Shown here piece after piece: positions 29,054-38,003 of a DNA stretch of 64,000 nucleotides. The notes beneath the pieces are model-generated. The model had not been told where the DNA came from. It saw only the letters and a list, made by a program, of their open reading frames with translations, and searched no databases. The position numbers were made by a program, and so were the translations under genes. This stretch comes from Thermoplasmata archaeon (GTDB taxonomy: Archaea; Thermoplasmatota; Thermoplasmata; Lutacidiplasmatales; UBA184): positions 1 through 64,000 of the forward strand of contig DAHUZP010000083.1 of the NCBI GenBank assembly GCA_027306505.1, read 5' to 3'. Position 1 is the first letter of the stretch. Every line of letters starts with the position of its first letter.

Positions 29054-30607
29054 CTACGGCCCGAGCCCAAGAGGATTGCGAGCGTCCGCTCCGACGGACC
29101 CCCGGAGGACGGGCGGGGGCCAAGCCCCCGGAGCGAGGTCCTCGAAGAGGGCCGTCCCTGCCCGCCCATCAATGAGTGGCCCCTCTGGACCGGTCCGGGC
29201 CCAGGGCGAGAAGGGGACCGGTGACGGGACGAACGGCGTACCGGGTGGAGGGCCCCCTCCCAGCGGCGGCACGTCCGACAGGGTTGCTGGAGCTCCCAAG
29301 GGATAGGGCCCCCATGTCCTGTCGAGGCCGAGGCTCGTCCCGCAGTGCGAACATCGCCGGGGAAGGCCGTGCACGTCGCCCAAGGCGACGGCGCCGCACT
29401 GCGGGCAGAACGTCGGAAGGAAAGATGGGGGTTGCACGGGAGCGGTCCCCATAGGGGGAGGGACGAAGCCCGCCACCACGGGGGCCGGCGGGGGTGGCTC
29501 GGGGATCGGCGGGCTCGTCGGCGGACGCTCCCCAACGAACTGCGGTGGCGGGCTCTGGACCGTCGTGGCCCCCGCCGGGGTCGAGCTGGGACCCCACGTG
29601 AACGGAGCCCAGGTGTCGACCGGGCCCGGCGCTCCACGACCCTTGAGGGACCCGGCGTCGGAGCCCTTCTCCCTGAGGTAAAGGACCAGGGCGACCACCC
29701 CCGCCATGCCGAGGAAAGCGTACCTCAGCGCGGCCGCTCCGTCGAGACCGATCCCGGGGACGAACTGGGAGAACGACGTCGCGTCGTAGAGGCCGTGGAG
29801 CAGCGCGACCACCAGGAGGTTGCCTCCGCTCCGGACGTAGGCGAAGGCGAAGGCGAGCCCCAGGAGGAAGATCTGGACGTAGAAGAGCGGGGAGATCTCG
29901 AGGTAGGTGAGCCCGTAGTAGAGATGGACCCCGGTGAAGAGCAGGCTCGTCCAGACCGCGTGCCACTTCCACCGCTTCGTCCCGAAGAGCAGGAGCGCCC
30001 CTCCCAGGACGAAGCCGCGGAAGAGGGTCTCCTCCACGAGGCCGATCGGGAAGGAGAGCAGGATCCAGGCGAGCGGGTCCGACGCCCCGCTCGATTCCAC
30101 GTTGGTGACCCGCTTGAGGAGCTCGTTGAACCGGGTCGGCTCCAGGCCCTCGTAGACGGCACTGAGGGCGATCACCGCAAGGATGCTCAGCAGCCCGAGG
30201 ATGCCGTACCATCGAAGGCCCTCGAGCGTGCCGAGGCTCGTCCGTCGGACGAAGTTCCGCAAGGGTTGCGTGCCCACGAGGAGGAAGAAGGCGAGAAGAC
30301 CGGGACCGTAGGTGACGAGGGCACCCAACCCCTCCCCCTCCCAGTAGGGCAGCGACGGCGGGAAGATAGGGAGGTACTGGACGGCGATGCCGCCCACCAG
30401 GACGGCGACGGAAACGAGGTAGGCGCCGATCGAGGGTGCCGGGGTGTCCGACCGTTCGCCGTGAGGAGCGTTACGGTGCGGGAAGACCGGAGCGACCAGG
30501 TCGCCGAACGACCCGTGGGTCGAGGGGGGAGGGGAGCCCGTCCCAGGAGCCTCTCCGGGGGAGACGGGAGGAGAGGGCGCGGCCACAACGCTCCGAGGCC
30601 CGCTCAC
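29054..30607 (-). CDS. CPBP-family intramembrane protease with Pro-rich linker and C-terminal zinc ribbon
   Basis: VEETLFRGFVLGGALLLF, GVHLYYGLTYL, VALLHGLYDATSF; then CPQCGAVALGDVHGLPRRCSHCG. Confidence 0.85.
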   Translation of the reverse strand: MSGPRSVVAAPSPPVSPGEAPGTGSPPPSTHGSFGDLVAPVFPHRNAPHGERSDTPAPSIGAYLVSVAVLVGGIAVQYLPIFPPSLPYWEGEGLGALVTYGPGLLAFFLLVGTQPLRNFVRRTSLGTLEGLRWYGILGLLSILAVIALSAVYEGLEPTRFNELLKRVTNVESSGASDPLAWILLSFPIGLVEETLFRGFVLGGALLLFGTKRWKWHAVWTSLLFTGVHLYYGLTYLEISPLFYVQIFLLGLAFAFAYVRSGGNLLVVALLHGLYDATSFSQFVPGIGLDGAAALRYAFLGMAGVVALVLYLREKGSDAGSLKGRGAPGPVDTWAPFTWGPSSTPAGATTVQSPPPQFVGERPPTSPPIPEPPPPAPVVAGFVPPPMGTAPVQPPSFLPTFCPQCGAVALGDVHGLPRRCSHCGTSLGLDRTWGPYPLGAPATLSDVPPLGGGPPPGTPFVPSPVPFSPWARTGPEGPLIDGRAGTALFEDLAPGAWPPPVLRGSVGADARNPLGLGP

Positions 30608-30683
30608 GGAAGAGGGTTCGTGCCGGAAGGGGCCCGTGGTTCAGGGGCCGTCGACCTCGTCCCGGGGAGGGGCCCGTCCCCCC

Positions 30684-31151
30684 TCATTTCGTCGCGGACG
30701 GGCCCTTGCGCTCCTGCAGGCGCTGCTGGCAGTAGCTGTAGAGGGCATCGTAGGCTGGGAACTGCAGCCGCAGGTTGTCCTGGTCGTCCTTGGCCACCTT
30801 CTGGAACCCGTTCGCGAGGGCCGAGAGCCCCGCGGACTCCGGCCGCACCCGGGGTAGATGGTGAGCGTCCGCGCCGCGAACGATCTCCGCGAGGTCCTGC
30901 AAGGCCGCGTCACGGAGCCCGTACTTCCGGATCACCGCGTCGAAGGAGACGCGCTCCTCCCCGTTCTCCTCGTAATGGAAGAGCTCCGCGCCCGGCGTGT
31001 CGAAGGCGATCGCGCCTTCGCTCTTCGCCACCTCCAGGACCTTCTCCTTCGGGACGAACAGGAACTCGGCCTTCGGGTCCACGAACCGGGTGATGAGCCA
31101 GGGGCAGGCGACACGGTCCACCTTGACATGCTCGCGGGTGACGAACTTCAT
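30684..31151 (-). CDS. ChrB-domain (chromate-resistance-like) protein
   Basis: MKFVTREHVKVDRVACPWLITRFVDPKAEFLFVPKEKV...IAFDTPGAELFHYEENGEERVSFDAVIRKYGL; ATG 31151; the 538-aa track extension is spurious. Confidence 0.85.
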   Translation of the reverse strand: MKFVTREHVKVDRVACPWLITRFVDPKAEFLFVPKEKVLEVAKSEGAIAFDTPGAELFHYEENGEERVSFDAVIRKYGLRDAALQDLAEIVRGADAHHLPRVRPESAGLSALANGFQKVAKDDQDNLRLQFPAYDALYSYCQQRLQERKGPSATK

Positions 31152-31294
31152 CGACCATCCCTCGGGACGGTGCACCCCTGCTGACAGATAAGGAGCGACC
31201 GACCGTAGGAGCGGGCGTCTATGTGCCCCTCGGGAAAGGCGGGCCCGCGGGCCCGGGCTCGAAAGGTGCGCCCTCCCTCGGGGAGGAGTGGGGC

Positions 31295-31903
31295 CTATGC
31301 CGCGGGAGCGGGATCGGTGTTGCTGGGGGTGCCCGCGGGCGCAGGGGTGGAGGAGGCGCTCGCTGTGTGGGCCTCCTGGGAAAGGTTGCGGTTCCGCTCT
31401 ACCTGGCCACCGTGGATCCCGTAGGAGGTGACCGCGAAGGACCACGGCTGGAAGGCCTTCTCGTTCACTTCGACCTTGGGAGCGGGCTTCTCGGGAGGGA
31501 AGTAGGGGGTCGTCCCCGGGGCATGGACCACGAGGGGGATGGGGGTGCGGGCGAGCCCGATGCCCGCGCGGAGAGACGCCCGGGAGTTGGAGCTGAGGGC
31601 GGGCGCGGCCGCCACCTTCTGCCCTTGAGGGGGAGCAAAGCCACCGGAGATCGAGGCGGTCGGTGGAGAGACCTGGACCAGCCGAGGCAACTGCACCTGA
31701 GCGGGCGCCGCAGGGGCGGTGGAGGTGGGAGCGGTCGGGGTCGCGGAGGGGGCGGGGGAGCTCGAAGGGGAAGAGCTCGCCTCCGGGGTCGCGGGGGCCA
31801 CCGGGGTCTCCACGGTGGACCCGTCGGAGGCGTGCGTGAACGGTGAGAGGTAGCGCAGGAACGGCAGCAGAGGTCGGCGCTTGATGGTGGTGGTGGCGGT
31901 CAT
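31295..31903 (-). CDS. Low-complexity Pro/Ser/Ala/Thr-rich protein, unknown
   Basis: MTATTTIKRRPLLPFLRYLSPFTHASDG... ORF from ATG 31903; composition only. Confidence 0.4.
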   Translation of the reverse strand: MTATTTIKRRPLLPFLRYLSPFTHASDGSTVETPVAPATPEASSSPSSSPAPSATPTAPTSTAPAAPAQVQLPRLVQVSPPTASISGGFAPPQGQKVAAAPALSSNSRASLRAGIGLARTPIPLVVHAPGTTPYFPPEKPAPKVEVNEKAFQPWSFAVTSYGIHGGQVERNRNLSQEAHTASASSTPAPAGTPSNTDPAPAA

Positions 31904-32100
31904 GGCCTTTCGCGCGGCGACAGATGGCCCTACTTGAAGCCGCACGAACCTTGGCGGTCCAGAGCGTGGCTTGCGAGGCCATAGCACGCAGGGGTCGACC
32001 CTTCGCTCCTCTGCGAGAGTGCCCGGCCCCCTGCGCTTCGGGTCCCCGCGCCCCGGCCCCGAGGGTGCTCGGGGGGGTGCGTGCCCGATCGAACGGAGGC

Positions 32101-32421
32101 CTACTTGGCCCGGTGCGCCGCCCGGGGTCTCTCCTTCCCCACCGCGTCTCCGGTGGGAACGGTCGCGTCGCGGCGGCCGGTCTCCCAGGTCCGTTCCGCG
32201 GCTGACAGGCAGGCCAGCGCATCGTCGAGCGTCCGTTGGAGCTCACGGACACCGGCAGCCTCGGAGCGGAGCACGAGGCGGTCCCCTTCCACCGAGACAT
32301 GGACGTAGTCCGCGTTGTCCGGATCGATTGCGCGCCGGAGAGCTTCCGCTTCCCCAGAGGACGGATAGCGCCGGACGAGCCGGGCGGAGACCGGGACGGC
32401 GGAGGACCCCTGCTCGGTCAC
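32101..32421 (-). CDS. Pcc1-like KEOPS subunit
   Basis: SARLVRRYPSSGEAEALRRAIDPDNADYVHVSVEGDRLVLRSEAAGVRELQRTLDDALACLSAAE; GTG 32421. Confidence 0.75.
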   Translation of the reverse strand: MTEQGSSAVPVSARLVRRYPSSGEAEALRRAIDPDNADYVHVSVEGDRLVLRSEAAGVRELQRTLDDALACLSAAERTWETGRRDATVPTGDAVGKERPRAAHRAK

Positions 32422-33518
32422 CTGCGCTTCTTCCTCCGCACCTGGGTCGGGGCGCGTGGGCCCGAGCTCGACCGCTCCACCTGTCCGGTCCCGCGAGGAG
32501 CGGGGGCCGGCGAACGGCCCGGCCCCGCAGAGAGCGCACCGAAGACCGCGGGTTGGGCCTTGCGCGCGAGGTCCCCCGCCGCCTCGGCATGCCGGTGGAG
32601 ATGCGAGAGCAGGCTGGGCCAGACCTGGCGGTCCTCTCGCGCCTTGTTCTCGAAGTTCTCCGTGCCCACGTACTTCGAGAACGCCTGCTGTACCGGCGCC
32701 TCCCAGTGTCCGTCGAGGGGACCGAAATAGTAGCCCAGGACCCTGAGGTCCTTCTGGACCTCCCGTACCACCTCGTCCGTGAGGGGGATCAGCGTCGAGG
32801 GGTCCTCCCGCTCGAGCATGGTGAGGTCGTAGAGCTGGAAGATCCGCTTGAGCTCCTCGATGGGGGTGGGGTGGTCGTCCACACGAAGGTCGATGTAGCG
32901 ATCGAGGGACTTCCCGTAGCTGCCTCCGACCTTCGCCACGTAGAGCGCGGCGGACTGCTGGCCACGGCGATCGCCCCCTGCCCGCTGTCCGGCCGAGAGC
33001 GCCGCGAGGAGGCGGTCGGCGAGGTCCCCCGGGGTGCGCTCCATCGCCCGGGCCATCGCCTCCACCACCTCGTTGGAAAGGAGGATGTTCCCCTGGCAGG
33101 CGAAGCCCTCGCCCACAACGTGGCCGGCCCACTCCATGCACTTCGTCCCCGTGAAGGAGCAGGCGCTCCCCGTCCGGTCCACCACGCCCAGCTGGCGGTG
33201 GTCCCGCTCCGGGTCCGCCCGTGTCAGCTGCTCGACGACCTCGCGGGCCGAACGGCCCTCTCGGAGCAGGGCGAGCCCCTCGGGCCCGTAGCGCATGTTC
33301 GCGTTGGCCTGGGTCGCGATGGCCCCCACCTTCGCCTCGACCCAGGGCACCACCGCGCCTACGGCAATGAACTTGGACTGTACCGCGGCGCCCCACTCCT
33401 CGCGCTCCCGGTCGAAGGCCACGACGGAGAAGGTGCTCGGCCGGCTCGGAGAGGGGGAGGTCCGCATCTGCTCGCTCCTCGGGGGAGGGACGCCCGACGG
33501 CCCATGAACCCTTCTCAA
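32418..33518 (-). CDS. DUF1028 (Ntn-hydrolase-like) protein with C-terminal peptidoglycan-binding-like domain
   Basis: TFSVVAFDREREEWGAAVQSKFIAVGAVVPWVEAKVGAIATQANANMRYGPEGLALLREGRSAREVVEQL...CQGNILLSNEVVEAMA; C-terminus EVVREVQKDLRVLGYYFGPLDGHWEAPVQQAFSKYVGTENFENK. Confidence 0.87.
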   Translation of the reverse strand: MRRVHGPSGVPPPRSEQMRTSPSPSRPSTFSVVAFDREREEWGAAVQSKFIAVGAVVPWVEAKVGAIATQANANMRYGPEGLALLREGRSAREVVEQLTRADPERDHRQLGVVDRTGSACSFTGTKCMEWAGHVVGEGFACQGNILLSNEVVEAMARAMERTPGDLADRLLAALSAGQRAGGDRRGQQSAALYVAKVGGSYGKSLDRYIDLRVDDHPTPIEELKRIFQLYDLTMLEREDPSTLIPLTDEVVREVQKDLRVLGYYFGPLDGHWEAPVQQAFSKYVGTENFENKAREDRQVWPSLLSHLHRHAEAAGDLARKAQPAVFGALSAGPGRSPAPAPRGTGQVERSSSGPRAPTQVRRKKRR

Positions 33519-33561
33519 GGCGAGGCCCCAGGGAGCCGAGCCCGTAAAGGGACGCCTGGGG

Positions 33562-34509
33562 TCAGGCGGCCTGTACGCAGGCGTGGGGATCGACCCCCGC
33601 GGGACCTCCAGGGTCCGTCGCCTCGACCTCGAAGACCGCGTGGACGATACCGAAGTCCCGCTCGAGCCGTGCCCTCAGCTGGGAGACGACCTGCATGGAG
33701 TCCCTCACGGTGAGGTTCTGGGTCCGCACGTGGGCCGTCATGCAGACCAGGGAGGAGCAGACCGACCAAACGTGCACGTCGTGGAGGTCCTCGACGTGCG
33801 GCACCTCGCGCGCGGCACGAGAGATGGCTCCCACCGAGATCCCCGGAGGGACCTGCTCGGACAAGGTGGACCAGGACTCCCGGAAGAGGGGGACCGACTC
33901 GATGCCTAGGATCGCGGCGACGACGAGGGCCGCGACAGGGTCCGCCCAGACCGCGGCGGGATGGAGGAAGAGCACCCCCGCCCCCAGGAGGATCGCGCCC
34001 GTGATGCCCACGTCGCTCCAGAGGTGGAGCAGGACGCTCCTCAGGTTGAGGTCGCGCACCCGGGGCGGGGTCCGGCCCACGACCCTCGCCGAGACCGTGC
34101 GCAGGAGGAGCGTGGGGAGAGCCGCGACGAAGACCCAGACCGGGTCGACCCTCCCGAGGAACGGTACCGTCGAGAGGAGCGAAGACACCGCCTCGTAGGC
34201 GAAGAAGATCGAGGAGCCGAAGACCAGGGAGGCGTTGAGGAGCGCCGCGAACACCTCCGCCCGGTGCAGGCCGAAGGTGTGCGCCTCGGTCGCGCCCTTG
34301 GCCGTCATGGCGAGCGCCTGCCAGGAGACGGCGAAGGCGACCAGGTCCGGGACGTTGTGCACGGCGTCCGCGGTGAGCGAGACGCTCCGGCTGAGGAAGG
34401 CCCCCCAGGCCTCGACCAGCAGCACCACGAGCGAGAGGGCGAAGGCGGTCCTCAAGCCCCGAAGGACCGAGGTCTCCGCTTCGCCCTCCCCATGGTGCGT
34501 GCCGGTCAT
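33562..34509 (-). CDS. Cation diffusion facilitator (CDF) transporter
   Basis: RGLRTAFALSLVVLLVEAWGAFLSRSVSLTADAVHNVPDLVAFAVSW...LHLWSDVGITGAILLGAG. Confidence 0.93.
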   Translation of the reverse strand: MTGTHHGEGEAETSVLRGLRTAFALSLVVLLVEAWGAFLSRSVSLTADAVHNVPDLVAFAVSWQALAMTAKGATEAHTFGLHRAEVFAALLNASLVFGSSIFFAYEAVSSLLSTVPFLGRVDPVWVFVAALPTLLLRTVSARVVGRTPPRVRDLNLRSVLLHLWSDVGITGAILLGAGVLFLHPAAVWADPVAALVVAAILGIESVPLFRESWSTLSEQVPPGISVGAISRAAREVPHVEDLHDVHVWSVCSSLVCMTAHVRTQNLTVRDSMQVVSQLRARLERDFGIVHAVFEVEATDPGGPAGVDPHACVQAA

Positions 34510-34542
34510 CGCGAGACCTCCGTCTGACGCGGGAGGGCATCC

Positions 34543-34806
34543 CTAGAAGGCGCTCGCGACGACCTCGCGGAGCTCCTCCAGGACCGGGGTGACGGCCCCC
34601 TTCCCGCCGGCCGCCTGCAAGGCGCCCTCGGCGAGGTCCTGGACGATCGCCTGGAGCACGGCGTCCAGGGAGGAGCGCACGGCCGCGATCTGATGGACGA
34701 TCTCCGGGTAGCTCCTGCCCTCGTGGGTCATGGTGTGGACCGCATGCAGATGTCCCTCGATGCGGGCGAGACGGGCCTCGATCGCGTGCCTTTCCGAACC
34801 GGACAT
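34543..34806 (-). CDS. CsoR/RcnR-family metal-sensing repressor, non-canonical ligands
   Basis: HAIEARLARIEGHLHAVHTMTHEGRSYPEIVHQIAAVRSSLDAVLQAIVQDLAEGAL; adjacent to CDF transporter. Confidence 0.87.
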   Translation of the reverse strand: MSGSERHAIEARLARIEGHLHAVHTMTHEGRSYPEIVHQIAAVRSSLDAVLQAIVQDLAEGALQAAGGKGAVTPVLEELREVVASAF

Positions 34807-34824
34807 ATCCCCTCGGGGGGGATA
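34806..34824. promoter_or_regulatory. Candidate CsoR/RcnR-type operator
   Basis: TATCCCC-TCGGG-GGGGATA, overlapping start of the regulator and about 20-30 nt from TATA (tataag, 34841-34846). Confidence 0.6.
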
Positions 34825-34847
34825 CGAGCACCCCTACCTCTATAAGG

Positions 34848-34875
34848 ACCCCCCTCCCCCCGGGGGGGAGGGGGT
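34848..34875. repeat. G/C-tract near-perfect inverted repeat (possible terminator)
   Basis: ACCCCCCTCCCCCC/GGGGGGGAGGGGGT just downstream of the permease stop on the minus strand. Confidence 0.55.
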
Positions 34876-34882
34876 GAGCGGG

Positions 34883-35986
34883 TCACTGCTCCTGCCAGCG
34901 GAAGGCTCGGATCGCGGCGAGGAAGAAGATGGCCGCCAGGGCAAGCACGACCGCGAGGTCGACGAGCGCCGCGCTCGTGTGCTGGAAGACCATCGTGTTG
35001 TTGAGCCCGTCCACCACGTAGTAGAGCGGAAGGACCAGGGCCACCTTCTGCAGGTAGTCGGGGAAGAGGGACACCGGGAAGAACGTCCCGGAGAGGAACA
35101 TCATGGGGAAGGTGACGAGGTTCCCGACGACCGCTGCGCTCTCGGGGGTCTTGGAGACCGTCCCCAGGAGGAGGCCCAGGGAGACGAAGAGGACGGGGCC
35201 GGCGAGAAGGAAGGCGAAGGTCAGGGCGTCCGGTTCCACCGTCGAGTGGAAGGCGCCGCGGCCCACGGCGAGCATCACGAGGGTCGAGGCGAAGACCATC
35301 ACGATGAACCAGAGGATCGAGGCGAGGAGCCACTCCCCCCGGGTGAGCGGTGTCAGGGAGAGCTGCCGGAACAGCTTCGCCTTCTTGTACTGGGAGCTCA
35401 GGTTGACCATGGAGAACATCGGTGCCACGAGGATCGAGAACCCGATGAGCCCCGGGACGAGGTAGTCCACGTACTGGTAGGTGTGGCTCCCGACGTTGAG
35501 CCCGACGACCCCCACCTCCGGCGCGCTCTGGCCGGTCGCCTGGAGGTTGAACTCGCTCACGACGCCGTTCACGGCGCTCTGGGCGATCCCCGCCGTGGAC
35601 GTCTGGGCCGGGTCGGTGTAGAGGACGACCCTCACGGGGACGTGGGAGATGTAGCTGCTCTGGAAGCCGAGGGGGATCACGAGGCCGGTGGTGTAGCCGT
35701 TGGTGGAGAGCCAGGAGGAGAGGTTCCCGACCGACGGGCTCACCAGGTGCACCGAGAACACCCCCGTCGCGTTGAGCGCGGAGATGAACGAGTGGCTGAG
35801 CGCCGAGCCCCCGTCCAGGTCCTGGACGTAGAGGTCCACGGTGACGCTGCCGGTGTTCGAGAAGATCGCTCCGAAGAGCAGGATCAGGATGATGGGGAAG
35901 ACGAGAGAGAAGAACAGCCCGACCCGGTTGCGCATGTAGGTCCGGGCGAAGACGAGGAAGTAGGCCCAGACCCGGATCGGCCTCAT
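34883..35986 (-). CDS. ABC-2 type transporter permease
   Basis: TYMRNRVGLFFSLVFPIILILLFGAIF...VPGLIGFSILVAPMFSMVNLSSQYKKAKLFRQLSLTPLTRGEWLLASIL; ATG 35986. Confidence 0.9.
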   Translation of the reverse strand: MRPIRVWAYFLVFARTYMRNRVGLFFSLVFPIILILLFGAIFSNTGSVTVDLYVQDLDGGSALSHSFISALNATGVFSVHLVSPSVGNLSSWLSTNGYTTGLVIPLGFQSSYISHVPVRVVLYTDPAQTSTAGIAQSAVNGVVSEFNLQATGQSAPEVGVVGLNVGSHTYQYVDYLVPGLIGFSILVAPMFSMVNLSSQYKKAKLFRQLSLTPLTRGEWLLASILWFIVMVFASTLVMLAVGRGAFHSTVEPDALTFAFLLAGPVLFVSLGLLLGTVSKTPESAAVVGNLVTFPMMFLSGTFFPVSLFPDYLQKVALVLPLYYVVDGLNNTMVFQHTSAALVDLAVVLALAAIFFLAAIRAFRWQEQ

Positions 35987-36963
35987 GGGACCCCCTTCAC
36001 CCTCGCGACCGGAGGACCGGCCCTCCGGTCCTTGGTCCCGACGGTGCCCTCGCTCATCCGGCCCACGAGCCGGATGAAGACGTCCTCGAGCGTGTCCTTC
36101 TGCGTCGCGACCTCGCTCCATGGGAGCCCGCTCCGCTCGACCAGCTGGAGGACCGCGAGCACGTCCTCCTTCGTCCGGATCTCCACCAGCGTGCGCCCGT
36201 CCTCGACCTGGACCTCCCCGGACCACTCGCCGCGCAGCCGCTCCGCGATCGCCGGGGAGCCCTCGATCCGCAGGCGTGGGCGTCGGCCGAACCGGGTGAT
36301 GATCTCCTCCGGGGTGCCCAAGGCGACGATCTTGCCGTGGTCGATGATGCCCACACGGTCGGCGAGCGTCTCGGCCTCCTCCAGATAGTGCGTGGTGAGG
36401 AAGATGGTCCGGCCCCCGCGTCGCAACGCGCGCATCACGTCCCAGATGGCCCGGCGGGCCTGCGGGTCGAGCCCGGTGGTCGGTTCGTCGAGGAAGAGGA
36501 CCTCCGGGTCGTTCACCAGGGCGAGCGCGAGCCCCAGCTTCTGCTTCTGGCCGCCGGAGAGCTTCTCGAAGGCGTCGTCGGCCTTCTCCTCGAGCTCGAC
36601 CTCTCTCAGGAGCCTCGTCGGGTCTGGCCTCTTGTCGAAGAGGCGTCCATAGAACTGGATCGACTCGACCGGAGTGATCTTGTCGAAGAACGTGAAGTCC
36701 TGGGGGATCACGCCGACGCGTCGCTGGAGCTTCGCCCGGTCCTTCCAGGGGTCGTGGCCCAAGACCCGCACGCTCCCCGCGCTCCGGGGACGGATCCCCT
36801 CCAGCACCTCGACCGTGGTCGTCTTCCCGGCGCCGTTCGGACCGAGGAAGGCGAAGACCTCCCCCGACCGGACCTCGAGGTCGATCCCGTCCACCGCAGC
36901 GAGCGGGCCGTAGCGCTTGACGAGCCCCTGGACCTCGATCACCGAGTCCCCCACGCTGCCCAC
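35983..36963 (-). CDS. ABC transporter ATP-binding protein
   Basis: Walker A GPNGAGKTTT, signature LSGGQKQKLGLA, Walker B VLFLDEPTTGLD. Confidence 0.95.
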   Translation of the reverse strand: MGSVGDSVIEVQGLVKRYGPLAAVDGIDLEVRSGEVFAFLGPNGAGKTTTVEVLEGIRPRSAGSVRVLGHDPWKDRAKLQRRVGVIPQDFTFFDKITPVESIQFYGRLFDKRPDPTRLLREVELEEKADDAFEKLSGGQKQKLGLALALVNDPEVLFLDEPTTGLDPQARRAIWDVMRALRRGGRTIFLTTHYLEEAETLADRVGIIDHGKIVALGTPEEIITRFGRRPRLRIEGSPAIAERLRGEWSGEVQVEDGRTLVEIRTKEDVLAVLQLVERSGLPWSEVATQKDTLEDVFIRLVGRMSEGTVGTKDRRAGPPVARVKGVP

Positions 36964-37252
36964 CTCCGTCCTCGCTTCCCTCGCCGTAGCTCGGAGCGTG
37001 CCCTCTCCCCACGTACGTCGGTCGAAGGCCAGCGCCCTATCCGCCTCCTGCTACATCTATCGTTCGTCCAAACCGCTCCTTCCCCTGCTACCGTCCGCGG
37101 GGAGAGGGAAGTGCGGAGGTTTCCGCTCCTTCCATCAAGACCCTTTGACGCACGAACCATCCCCCCGCGCGTGGTGGAACGCCGGGGGAGCTTCGATGGC
37201 GGGCGCGGACCTGCCGGCTACTTCCACGCCCGAAGGGGCCGTGCCCTAGGCG

Positions 37253-37747
37253 GTGGCGGCCGCCGTGCCGTCCTCCAACCTCCTCGCGGAGGAGCCGCGG
37301 GCCCGGGAGATCATGACGACCGCGGCCCGGGTCTGTCCGCAATCGGACACCTGCGAGGAGGTCGCCGAGCGGATGGGCCAGGAGCCCATCGGGATGTTCC
37401 CGGTCCTGGACGGGGACCAGCTCGTCGGGGCCGTCACGGACCGCGACCTCGTGGTGCCGCATCTCGCGGCGGGAGGGCGCCGCATCGTCCACCGCGCCGT
37501 GGTCTTCTGCATGGCCCCGCAGGTGACCGCGATCCCCCCCGGGGGCGCCGCTGCGCGAAGCGCTGCGCAAGATGCGGGAGGGGCGCTTCCGTCGCCTACC
37601 GGTCGTCGACGACGGTCACCTGGCCGGCGTGACCGGCCTGGACGACATCGTCTTCGAGGTGGGACGGCTCGCGAGCGCCGCCCTCGTGATCCAGGAGCCG
37701 CACAAGGACCATCGGGAGGAGATGGGGCAGGAGAGGTCTCCGCGCGA
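37253..37747 (+). pseudogene. Tandem CBS-domain protein split by a frameshift
   Basis: REIMTTAARVCPQSDTCEEVAERMGQEPIGMFPVLDGDQLVGAVTDRDLVV (frame of 37253) continues as REALRKMREGRFRRLPVVDDGHLAGVTGLDDIVFEV (frame of 37572); break near ccccccgggggcgcc. Confidence 0.8.
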
Positions 37748-38003
37748 CGCTCGGGGAGCGTGCTGCGGGCACCCTCGCGCCCCGCTTCGGCCACACCCCC
37801 CAGCGAGCGCCCGGGACCCCGCCCGACCACGGCACTCCGGGCCCTACGACGAACATTCGGCCCTGACGGACCGCGGCTCAAGGGGAAGGCCCTGGACGCT
37901 CGGGTCGAGCAGCGGCCCTGAGCGCCTCGCCGGGGTCCCTCGCCCCTCGTGTGGCCGGGGCCCGCGCGGGCCCCCCTGCGCACGACCGGGGGACGTGCCC
38001 CGC

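Noticed and set aside
31295-31903. Low-complexity Pro/Ser/Ala ORF as secreted effector
   Set aside because: No signal peptide or domain seen; composition alone is insufficient
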